NCBI GenBank assembly: GCA_023664455.1
Contig: JAMPFM010000025.1
Coordinates: forward strand, 1-39,678
Source: Blautia sp.
GTDB taxonomy: Bacteria; Bacillota; Clostridia; Lachnospirales; Lachnospiraceae
Reading direction: 5' to 3'
Length of the DNA: 39,678 bases
How positions within the stretch are numbered: position 1 is the stretch's first letter; each line of letters starts with the position of its first letter. Below, piece by piece: positions 32,995-39,678 of the stretch. A program made the translations under genes and the position numbers. The notes beneath the pieces were generated by a model that saw nothing but the letters and a program-made list of their open reading frames with translations, was not told the DNA's origin and did not search any database.

Positions 32995-33342
32995 ATGAGA
33001 ACAAGAATTAAAGAGCTTCGATTAGAAAACCATCTGACACAGAGCGTTCTGGGGGAATACCTGGGCGCCAATCAGACGACTTTGAGTAAAATTGAAAACG
33101 GCGCCAGTATACCCGACGCCATGCTATTAGTGGATTTATCAAAATTTTTTCGTACATCTACGGATTACATTCTCTGCCTTTCTGACGAGCGGAAAGGCGC
33201 CGATATTCTGCTTGCAGATCATATTCATAATCTGAAAAAATATCAAAGGCTTATTTCTCTCTATCGAAAAATGAATGATAAACAGCAGGAAGACTGCTAT
33301 GCTTTTCTTTGCAGTATGCTTGGCGACCCGGACGAACCATAA
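32995..33342 (+). CDS. XRE-family helix-turn-helix regulator
   Basis: 115 residues from ATG 32995, with AAAGGG 8 bases upstream; an in-frame GTG at 32986 would overlap that site. The HTH_3 domain (about 5-60) reads IKELRLENHLTQSVLGEYLG and NQTTLSKIENGASIPDAMLL; a typical FRTSTDYILCLSD end follows. The C-terminal half is helical and rich in Lys/Tyr (YQRLISLYRKMNDKQQEDCY). A small one-component repressor; target unknown, possibly its own upstream inverted repeat. Divergent from the AlbA_2 operon and convergent with galT. Confidence 0.9.
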   Translation: MRTRIKELRLENHLTQSVLGEYLGANQTTLSKIENGASIPDAMLLVDLSKFFRTSTDYILCLSDERKGADILLADHIHNLKKYQRLISLYRKMNDKQQEDCYAFLCSMLGDPDEP

Positions 33343-33406
33343 TTCGGGATAAGGCATCGCATATCTACGGATGATTCCATCCGTTTTACGCATACACTGC
33401 GTGTCC

Positions 33407-33448
33407 AAAAAACACGGAGGAATCGCCTGATTCCGCCGTGTTTTCTTA
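33407..33448. terminator. Bidirectional terminator between xre and galT
   Basis: AAAACACGG (33409-33417) pairs with CCGTGTTTT (33436-33444), extended by GGAATC/GATTCC. T-runs follow on both strands, so it can end the convergent xre and gal transcripts. Confidence 0.85.
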
Positions 33449-33506
33449 CTCCATGCATGATTTCCTATAGGATTTATGCGCGCCCTATGTCTGATGATTC
33501 TACTGT

Positions 33507-35006
33507 TTAGAGTGACGCCACAAATCTGTCAAACGCCGCCTGACCTTCCGGGGTTCTCTTATAGACGCCGGCGTCTTCCAATACTTCCATGAATACGTTG
33601 CCGATTTCTTTATGCAGGATATCCATAACCGTATCCTTGTTCACGTCCTGATAACGCGGTAAAAATTCTTCTACCCAGTCTGCATGTTTTTCCAGCGTCT
33701 CATCCTGACGGATATCTTTTCCTGTCAGAATCGCTTCCGCAAGCTGTTCCATCTCGCCTTTCAGTCTTGCGGGCAGTACGGCAAGTCCCATCACTTCGAT
33801 TAAGCCGATATTTTCTTTTTTGATATGGTGAAGCTTCGCATGGGGATGATATACGCCAAGCGGATGTTCCTCTGTCGTAATATTATTGCGCAAAACAAGA
33901 TCCAGTTCAAATTTATCCCCGCGCTTTCTGGCAATGGGTGTAATCGTATTGTGGGGTTCCCCGTCGGTTTCTGCAAAGATAAACGCATCCTCATCCGTAT
34001 AGCCTCTCCACGCATTCAGAATGACGTCTGCAAGGGCAATCAGCCGCTCCGTATCTTTTGCGGAAATACGGATAACGGACATCGGCCAGTTGACAATCCC
34101 TGCTTCCACGTCTTCAAATCCTTTCACGCTGAAAGTCCTCTCAACGCCCGCCTTTGCCATAGCAAACTCATAATGTCCGCCCTGGAAATGGTCGTGACTC
34201 AAAATGGAACCGCCCACAATCGGCAAATCCGCGTTGGAACCCACGAAATAATGCGGGAATTGTTTTACAAAATCAAATAACTTGCAGAAGGTATCGTGCT
34301 CAATCTTCATCGGAATATGTTTGGAATTGAAAACGATACAATGCTCGTTATAGTACACATAGGGGGAATACTGGAAACCCCATTTGCTCCCATGAATCGT
34401 CACCGGAATGACTCTATGGTTCTGTCTTGCAGGATGGTTTACCCTTCCCGCATAGCCTTCGTTTTCTATGCAAAGAAGGCATTTCGGATAGCCGCTTTGT
34501 TTTGCATTTTTGGCTGCAGCAATCGCTTTCGGGTCTTTTTCCGGCTTCGACAAATTAATCGTAATATCCAAATCGCCATATTGCGTCGGCGCAACCCATT
34601 TCTGATCTTTTTTGATACGGTATCTTCTGATATAATCCGTATCCTGACTCAGTTTGTAAAAATAATCCGTCGCCTCCTGCGGGCTCTTTTCATATTTTTC
34701 TTCAAATTCCGCAATCACTTCGCTCGGTCTCGGCACCAGCATACTCATAATCTTCGTGTCGAATAAATCCCTGTAGACGATGCTATTTTCCGTCATAATG
34801 CCATGCTCATAAGCATAATCCATCATTTCGCCCAGCACGGTTTCCAGCTCATCCGGCTCCATTGTGACATCTGTGTCATTATCTTCCAGCTCGTCCAGCT
34901 GGAATAACTCTAATAATCTATTCGTCGTATAAATTTTATCCGCTTCTTTGATTAATCCGGTCTTCAGACCATACTGCACCATTTTCCTGATATTTGTCTG
35001 TATCAT
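33507..35006 (-). CDS. galT: Galactose-1-phosphate uridylyltransferase (class II, Firmicutes type)
   Basis: 499 residues from ATG 35006 (GGAGGAAAAAGGG upstream); a TTG seven codons earlier is unlikely. This is the long GalT form of Gram-positive bacteria, with KCLLCIENEGYAGRVNHPA, NHRVIPVTIHGSKWGFQYSP and the active-site region SILSHDHFQGGHYEFAM. It exchanges UMP between UDP-glucose and galactose-1-phosphate in the Leloir pathway. It is 70 bases downstream of galK in the same operon and ends at a strong terminator. galE is not in the window. Confidence 0.95.
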   Translation of the reverse strand: MIQTNIRKMVQYGLKTGLIKEADKIYTTNRLLELFQLDELEDNDTDVTMEPDELETVLGEMMDYAYEHGIMTENSIVYRDLFDTKIMSMLVPRPSEVIAEFEEKYEKSPQEATDYFYKLSQDTDYIRRYRIKKDQKWVAPTQYGDLDITINLSKPEKDPKAIAAAKNAKQSGYPKCLLCIENEGYAGRVNHPARQNHRVIPVTIHGSKWGFQYSPYVYYNEHCIVFNSKHIPMKIEHDTFCKLFDFVKQFPHYFVGSNADLPIVGGSILSHDHFQGGHYEFAMAKAGVERTFSVKGFEDVEAGIVNWPMSVIRISAKDTERLIALADVILNAWRGYTDEDAFIFAETDGEPHNTITPIARKRGDKFELDLVLRNNITTEEHPLGVYHPHAKLHHIKKENIGLIEVMGLAVLPARLKGEMEQLAEAILTGKDIRQDETLEKHADWVEEFLPRYQDVNKDTVMDILHKEIGNVFMEVLEDAGVYKRTPEGQAAFDRFVASL

Positions 35007-35076
35007 AGCCCTTTTTCCTCCAATCAAATGACACTACTTATATTGCAAATTGCTTTTACAGCCTGTAAAACTACTT

Positions 35077-36240
35077 CTACAGCCGACTCGGACCGTCGCC
35101 GATTTCTACAACGTAGAAGTCCGCCTTTTTACCGGTTTTTTCCTGATAAGCCGCGCCTACTTTCTCCTGAAATTCCGCGACGGCTTCCTCTTTTACAATG
35201 CTGACCGTGCAGCCGCCGAATCCGCCGCCGGTGATACGGGAACCGATGACGCCGGGAATCTTCCATGCCTCGTCTACCAGAACGTCAATTTCCTCACAGG
35301 ACACCTGATAGTCGTCGCGCAACGATACATGGGAAGCGTTCATCAACTCGCCGAACAGCTTTACGTCATTATTCTTCAAAGCTTCCACAGCGCGAATCGT
35401 TCTCTGATTTTCATAGACCGCATGTTTTGCCCTGCGCACCCTTACTTCATCCTTAATCGCGGACTTGTGGGTTTCAAACTGCTCCTGTGACAAATCGCCG
35501 AGTCCCTTAATGTCAACAACTGTCTGTAACTCTTCTAACGCTTTCTCGCACTCGCTTCTTCTGACATTGTATTCCGAATCCACTAACTTATGCTTTACAT
35601 TGCTGTTGGTCACGATAATCTTCGCACCGTCTAAGACAAGCGGCGCATACTCATAAGACAAATCCGCCGTATCTAAGAAAATCGCATGATCCTTTTTGCC
35701 CATTGCGGACGCAAACTGATCCATAATACCGCAGTTCATGCCGTTAAACTGATTCTCGGAATACTGCCCGATTAACGCCAAATCCACATTGGTCACGTCA
35801 AACTCAAATAAATCCCGTAACAGATAGCCCGTCAGCACTTCCAAAGATGCGGAAGAAGATAACCCGGAACCGTTCGGAATATTCCCATACAAAACAATGT
35901 CCAGCCCGCACGGCATCTTAAAGCCTTTCTTCTCAAACGCCCACATAACACCCTTGGGATAATTCGTCCAGTCCGCTTCTTTTTCCGGTTTTAAGCCGAC
36001 AATGGAAGACTCCACCACGCCCAGCTTCTCGAAATTCATGGAATAAAAACGCAGCTTGTCATCTTCCCGCTTCCTTGCCGCCGCATATGTCCCGATTGTC
36101 AATGCGCAGGGAAAAACATGCCCGCCGTTATAATCCGTATGCTCCCCAATCATATTGACGCGCCCCGGCGCAAAGTACACGCGCACGCCTTCCTTATCTC
36201 CAAAAAGCTCCTCGAATTTTTGTAAAACTTTTTCTTTCAT
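35077..36240 (-). CDS. galK: Galactokinase
   Basis: 387 residues, GHMP kinase family. Galactose signature PGRVNMIGEHTDYNGGHVFP near residue 26, ATP-binding GNIPNGSGLSSSASLEVLTG, and a C-terminal motif GSRITGGGFGGCTVSIV. It phosphorylates galactose at C1. Its start overlaps the stop of a short leader frame (ATGA), and GAGAAGGGG lies close upstream. Co-transcribed with galT. Two candidate promoters and an inverted repeat lie 120-220 bases upstream. Confidence 0.96.
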   Translation of the reverse strand: MKEKVLQKFEELFGDKEGVRVYFAPGRVNMIGEHTDYNGGHVFPCALTIGTYAAARKREDDKLRFYSMNFEKLGVVESSIVGLKPEKEADWTNYPKGVMWAFEKKGFKMPCGLDIVLYGNIPNGSGLSSSASLEVLTGYLLRDLFEFDVTNVDLALIGQYSENQFNGMNCGIMDQFASAMGKKDHAIFLDTADLSYEYAPLVLDGAKIIVTNSNVKHKLVDSEYNVRRSECEKALEELQTVVDIKGLGDLSQEQFETHKSAIKDEVRVRRAKHAVYENQRTIRAVEALKNNDVKLFGELMNASHVSLRDDYQVSCEEIDVLVDEAWKIPGVIGSRITGGGFGGCTVSIVKEEAVAEFQEKVGAAYQEKTGKKADFYVVEIGDGPSRL

Positions 36241-36341
36241 ACCCCTTCTCCTTTACCCATATTATTTGTTGCACTTCCTTCTCTCGATCCATAGCCTTCG
36301 CGCAATTTTGCGCAATCGGTTGTTCGCTTTTCCCATCTCAT
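36237..36341 (-). CDS. Possible 34-residue leader peptide coupled to galK
   Basis: From ATG 36341 (AGAGGTGA 5 bases upstream) an open frame of 34 codons (MRWEKRTTDCAKLREGYGS...) ends exactly at TGA overlapping the galK ATG. A second frame starts at ATG 36336 and stops after 24 codons. The peptide has no membrane or signal features. A good ribosome site plus an ATGA junction suggests that its translation feeds galK initiation. An inverted repeat GCGCAA-TT-TTGCGC near 36301-36314 lies inside it. It may also be chance. Confidence 0.4.
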   Translation of the reverse strand: MRWEKRTTDCAKLREGYGSREGSATNNMGKGEGV

Positions 36342-36362
36342 AGAATCACCTCTCTATATCAT

Positions 36363-36397
36363 AGAAAATTCCCAAGATAATCGCGAAGTGATTTTCT
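36363..36397 (-). promoter_or_regulatory. Candidate operator in the gal leader
   Basis: AGAAAAT (36363-36369) and ATTTTCT (36391-36397) form a perfect inverted repeat, with an inner AATC/GATT pair and a central GCGAAG. It lies between the candidate gal promoters and the leader frame, a suitable position for a sugar-responsive regulator, possibly the adjacent AraC protein. Confidence 0.4.
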
Positions 36398-36400
36398 AGT

Positions 36401-36459
36401 ATTATAATATAAAATAATTCACCTGGATAAAATATCCGTTTGTTCTATATACTTGTCAA
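36401..36459 (-). promoter_or_regulatory. Candidate gal promoters
   Basis: Minus strand: TTGACA (36454-36459), 17 bases, GATATT (36431-36436); and a second -10, TATAAT (36401-36406), with a poor -35 (TTATCC). Both would direct transcription into the leader frame and galK. Confidence 0.45.
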
Positions 36460-36500
36460 AATGTTAACTATTTAAGCTACTTAACCACAAAAACCAATTG

Positions 36501-37403
36501 TCAGCCCTTTAAACTATTAATCTGACTAATAAACTCCTCCACCTGCTTCAAATGCTCCTTATTCCGTCTGCCTTCCCCTTTCAGCGCTTCTTTTCGGTAC
36601 GCTGTCGGCGACATCTTTTTCATCTGCCGGAAGGCTTTCGTAAAGACCATCGGATCGCTGTAACCGCAGGAAAAAGCGATACTCTCTACAGGCAGGGACG
36701 TCAGCCGCAAAAGCTCCGTCGCCTTCGTAATCCGAAACGTGGTCAAAAATTGCTGGGGCGAAATCCCCACCCACTTCTGGAAAAGCGTGTACAAATAGCT
36801 CCTGTTAATGCAGACATAATCCGCCACGTCCGTAACCTTGATGGGATTACAGTAATTACCCTGGATAAAGGCAATCGCCTTTTCCACATAAAGATTGGAG
36901 CCGTCCGTTTCCACCTTCTCGGATACTGCGGCGCTTTCTGCAATCACGGATAAAAAAATGCCCAGCTGCCCGTTCCTGCGTAAATCGTTGGACGTCCCAA
37001 AGGTATTATGCTCCATCATGTCCTTTACAATCTGGTATAACTCCTCCGAACGGTCCGACTGAAACACAGGCTGCCGGATGGACAGACCCATGCTCTCGAT
37101 ATACTCCGCCGCCTGTACGCCGCCGAATCCTACCCACACATAAGTCCAAGGCTCCTTTTCATCCGACTGATAAAAAGCAAGCTCGTCTGGCGTAATCAGA
37201 AAGCCGTATCCCTCTTCTAGCGGATACTCCTTGCCGCCGATGACCAATTTCCCTCTGCCGCTCAAAATATAATGAATCAGATAATGCGGTTTTAATGCCG
37301 GACCAAAACTATGCAGCGGCTCCGTCTTAGACAATCCGCAGCAGTTTACATACAGGCTCCCTTTCCGCTCCCCCGCAAATTCCAACTTATAGGCTTTTTC
37401 CAT
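36501..37403 (-). CDS. AraC-family regulator with cupin-like sugar-binding domain
   Basis: 300 residues from ATG 37403; the frame is open to a GTG at 37466 but no ribosome site precedes it. N-terminal cupin-type domain (about 15-130): HYILSGRGKLVIGGKEYPLE and WTYVWVGFGGVQAAEYI. C-terminal double HTH (about 195-290): VTDVADYVCINRSYLYTLFQ, SPQQFLTTFRITKATELL and SIAFSCGYSDPMVFTKAFRQ. This layout fits carbohydrate regulators. It lies directly upstream of the gal promoter region in the same direction, so control of galK-galT is plausible but not shown. Confidence 0.9.
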   Translation of the reverse strand: MEKAYKLEFAGERKGSLYVNCCGLSKTEPLHSFGPALKPHYLIHYILSGRGKLVIGGKEYPLEEGYGFLITPDELAFYQSDEKEPWTYVWVGFGGVQAAEYIESMGLSIRQPVFQSDRSEELYQIVKDMMEHNTFGTSNDLRRNGQLGIFLSVIAESAAVSEKVETDGSNLYVEKAIAFIQGNYCNPIKVTDVADYVCINRSYLYTLFQKWVGISPQQFLTTFRITKATELLRLTSLPVESIAFSCGYSDPMVFTKAFRQMKKMSPTAYRKEALKGEGRRNKEHLKQVEEFISQINSLKG

Positions 37404-37517
37404 ATTGTGACCATGCCTTTCTACAGACTGCGATATTTGCGCCAAAGATGCTTGCTGCAATGGCACGCGCCGAAGCCCTTAAATTCCAGACTGCGCTCAA
37501 GACTGCTTTTCCGCCGC

Positions 37518-39212
37518 TTACTGCGCCAGCATCAGATAACTGCTGACCGCATATACCGTCTGCCCGTTATAGTCCAACTGCGACCATCCGTTGTCGCCCA
37601 CCGCTGTCCTCGTCAGCGTTTCCCCATTGTGAAGCATTCCCACTATCGTATCATCGCTTGCCGTACTCGGCTCCGTCCGCAAATTGGTTTCCATCTTCGC
37701 CGTTACCTGTTCGTTCACCGGCGTATAAATGGGTCCCTGCGGCGGCGCCTGCTGCCCGGTATCTTCCATATCCGTCGTCAAGTAGCTTGTCACCGCATAC
37801 AAAGTCTGCCCGTTGTAAATGACCCTCGACCAACCATTATGCCCAATTCCCGTCCGCTGCGCCGTATCGCCGTGCACAAGCCTGACCACGATAGTCGCGT
37901 CGCTTAACGTGCTAGGCTCGGTACGAAGATTCGTTTCCTGCTTCGCCGTTACCGTCTCGTTCACTTCCGTAAAAATGATTCCCACCTCTGGATTGGCCGC
38001 TACCGTTTCCGCCGGCGTATCGTCTTTTGCCTCCGCTTCCTTATCATAGCCGAAATAAGCAAGATTTACGTCCGTCTTTCTCGAAATCCCGTCCACGATA
38101 CCCTGACTTGTATACTGCCACATCGCATGGGTTCCCGCATAAGTGGATGCAGCCGTAGCCGGATAAGGCTGCTCCGGATATTGCGCCACCCATATTTTAT
38201 ATTTCGCCGCCAGCGTATCCGTGTTCCACTGCGCATTTTGATCCAGCTCCCCCTTGGAAGCATAAAACATCGGCGTATATCCCCCCGCAGCGACTTCATC
38301 CAGAAAAGCACACGCAAGCGCGGTTCTTGCCGCAGCGTCCAGACCATACTGTCTGCTGTCCGACGAAAGAAAATCCTCGCAATTATATGCCACCGGATAA
38401 GTAATCCGATATCTGGCAATGACACTCTTCGTAAAAACGGCTTCTGCCTTCGCTTCCTCCGGCGTTACCGCAGAAGAAAAGAAATAAGCCCCTATCTTAA
38501 TTCCTGCTGCCTGCGCTTCCTGCATATTATACCTTGCGGTCGGGTCTTCAAAAATTTCCCCCGTAGACTTCGCCCGATACCCTACACGAATCATGGCAAA
38601 ATCCACCCCGGAAGCCTTCACCCTGCTCCAGTCAATTGTCCCCTGATATTTGGACACGTCTATCCCCATCGTAATATCAGCATTTTCCCCCTCACCGATA
38701 CCTACTACAGTTACTTCCGCGCCGCTCTCTTCCCTACCGGCTGCGCCGGAACCCTGCGGGTCCTGCTCATCGTCCAATGCTCCTACGGACGCTTCCTGCT
38801 CTGTTCCATCCGGCTCCTCCAAAGAATCGTCCGCCGGTGTTACGGTATTATTTTCCCCATCCTGCTCATCCGATGCCAGACTCTCAAGCGTATTTTCCGG
38901 CTCCTGCGGCGTTTCTTCCTGAAGCGTATCCAAAGCGGCATTCGTTTCTACGCTTGCCGCATCCTCTTTTTGGCCCCTAAGTACACTGGATAAAACAATC
39001 GTCCCCACAATCAACACCAGCACGCCAAGCGCTGCTATGACAAGCAACAGTTTCTTATTGGCAAGCTCCCCGAACTCCGTTTCCCATGCTTCGTCCTCTT
39101 CGACATCTTCTTCGTCCGTAAATGTCTCGTCCGCATCTAAATCCATAATATCCTCTAATATGCCTTTGCGAAATTCTGTTCTTTTTTTATCGGTTTGGTG
39201 ATTTTGTTTCAT
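37518..39212 (-). CDS. Membrane-anchored GH25 lysozyme with two SH3-like domains
   Basis: 564 residues from ATG 39212 (AAAGGAG 7 bases upstream). A highly acidic cytosolic start (1-50) and one membrane helix (about 54-77) give a type II anchor. An acidic, Glu/Asp/Pro-rich spacer (80-175) follows, then the GH25 barrel (about 180-395; GIDVSKYQGTIDWSRVKASG, IRVGYR, YNCEDF in place of the usual DxE, and HAMWQYTSQGIVDG). Two bacterial SH3 repeats (about 430-490 and 505-564; NLRTEPSTLSD, NLRTEPSTASD) bind wall. GH25 enzymes cleave the MurNAc-GlcNAc bond of peptidoglycan, here probably for wall turnover. Confidence 0.92.
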   Translation of the reverse strand: MKQNHQTDKKRTEFRKGILEDIMDLDADETFTDEEDVEEDEAWETEFGELANKKLLLVIAALGVLVLIVGTIVLSSVLRGQKEDAASVETNAALDTLQEETPQEPENTLESLASDEQDGENNTVTPADDSLEEPDGTEQEASVGALDDEQDPQGSGAAGREESGAEVTVVGIGEGENADITMGIDVSKYQGTIDWSRVKASGVDFAMIRVGYRAKSTGEIFEDPTARYNMQEAQAAGIKIGAYFFSSAVTPEEAKAEAVFTKSVIARYRITYPVAYNCEDFLSSDSRQYGLDAAARTALACAFLDEVAAGGYTPMFYASKGELDQNAQWNTDTLAAKYKIWVAQYPEQPYPATAASTYAGTHAMWQYTSQGIVDGISRKTDVNLAYFGYDKEAEAKDDTPAETVAANPEVGIIFTEVNETVTAKQETNLRTEPSTLSDATIVVRLVHGDTAQRTGIGHNGWSRVIYNGQTLYAVTSYLTTDMEDTGQQAPPQGPIYTPVNEQVTAKMETNLRTEPSTASDDTIVGMLHNGETLTRTAVGDNGWSQLDYNGQTVYAVSSYLMLAQ

Positions 39213-39258
39213 GGATATGCTCCTTTTGTAGATTTCTTCATAAGATTTAGTCTTTGAG

Positions 39259-39343
39259 ATTATATGCATATTATTCGACCATGAAATTTCTCTCAACAAT
39301 GTTGAGAGTTCTGGTTTGTCCTTATATGTCTCATCTAATTATA
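39259..39343 (-). promoter_or_regulatory. Promoter region of the GH25 gene
   Basis: An extended -10, TGGTATAAT (TATAAT at 39338-39343), with a weak -35 lies 130 bases before the start, and a second TATAAT is at 39259-39264. The palindrome at 39290-39308 lies between the two. Confidence 0.4.
39290..39308. promoter_or_regulatory. Perfect 19-base palindrome upstream of the GH25 lysozyme gene
   Basis: CTCTCAACA-A-TGTTGAGAG is a perfect 9-bp inverted repeat around one base, the form of a dimeric repressor operator. It sits between two candidate -10 boxes, about 80-95 bases before the lysozyme start. Too short a spacer for a hairpin, so protein binding is likelier. Confidence 0.55.
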
Positions 39344-39374
39344 CCAAACCGCTTCCTTTCGTTCCACTGATATT

Positions 39375-39678
39375 TTACAAAATATCCCTTTTGTGTTGAA
39401 TATGTATGCCTATATGACCGATACCTAAAATAAATGTTGCTATTAACATCCATATAACTTTTCCATAAATTCCCAACATAAAAAATGCGATAACCGGCAG
39501 AGTTGCCCCGGCAAGGGGTATCCCTAAAAAGCTGCTGTAAAAGTCTGATAATGTGCGCTCGCTCCGAAAATAACGTACCCACCATGCTTCATACATTATC
39601 ATTAAAATGAAAGCTGCAATCAGCCATAAAGACCAAAGCGTCCATTGATGTATATTAAAATCGGAAAACACCAATGAA
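39375..39678 (-). CDS. Small multi-pass membrane protein, partial at window edge
   Basis: About 100 residues visible, with the frame open to the window edge, so the start may lie outside. Three to four hydrophobic segments are seen (WSLWLIAAFILMIMYEAWW, TLPVIAFFMLGIYGKVIW, MLIATFILGIGHIGIHI), and the protein ends in QHKRDIL with a charged SERTLSDFYSS loop. The EAWW and HIGIH residues suggest buried polar sites. Not assigned to a family; related small membrane proteins occur in Clostridia. Confidence 0.7.
   Translation of the reverse strand, partial: SLVFSDFNIHQWTLWSLWLIAAFILMIMYEAWWVRYFRSERTLSDFYSSFLGIPLAGATLPVIAFFMLGIYGKVIWMLIATFILGIGHIGIHIQHKRDIL

Noticed and set aside
38127-38993. Open plus-strand frame of 288 codons
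   Set aside because: Antisense to the GH25 lysozyme gene, Arg/Ile-rich without domains or a ribosome site; codon bias favours the minus strand.

Overview
The window looks like a chromosome segment of an anaerobic Firmicute of class Clostridia, most likely family Lachnospiraceae. Support comes from the gene types (VanW-family protein, a degenerate HtrA, MutS2, YhaM, class II GalT, a B12-dependent radical SAM protein, short Clostridia-type membrane peptides), AGGAGG-like ribosome sites and moderate GC. Most genes lie on the minus strand. The plus-strand genes are mutS2, a two-component system, one conserved hypothetical gene, an XRE regulator and two small island genes. I see no rRNA, tRNA or CRISPR array.

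Layout. (1) 1-5803: a minus-strand operon of unknown function: a truncated Fic-like protein, a protein ending in a Hint (intein-like) autoprocessing domain, and two large proteins I do not recognise. (2) About 5.8-12.46 kb: an AT-rich, decayed mobile island. It holds remnants of an HsdM-type methylase, a winged-helix protein and an RlmD-like C-terminus, a large serine recombinase with most of its catalytic domain deleted, a doubly broken gene, several small genes, and an intact-looking mini RiPP locus (37-residue two-cysteine precursor plus radical SAM/SPASM maturase, with tandem promoters and an attenuator-like hairpin between them). The island abuts the 3' end of rlmD, its probable attachment gene. 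(3) 12.46-16.4 kb: htrA-like, yhaM, rlmD on the minus strand. (4) 16.5-21.9 kb: mutS2 and an OmpR-type response regulator with its kinase on the plus strand, with three copies of an unusual structured repeat around them. (5) 21.9-27.0 kb: VanW protein, AIR-synthase-like protein, Lrp/AsnC regulator, aminotransferase and TrmL in one minus-strand run. (6) 27-32.6 kb: AlbA_2 regulator, B12 radical SAM protein, endonuclease III and DnaQ-like exonuclease. (7) 33-39.7 kb: XRE regulator, galK-galT with a short upstream leader frame, an AraC regulator, a membrane-anchored GH25 lysozyme with SH3 repeats, and a partial membrane protein at the edge.

The observations most worth follow-up are the three-copy structured element (conserved core, completely different but self-complementary outer arms, GNRA-type loops that vary within the GNRA rule), the mini RiPP locus, the displaced rlmD tail that fits serine-recombinase integration at rlmD, and the Hint-protein operon.
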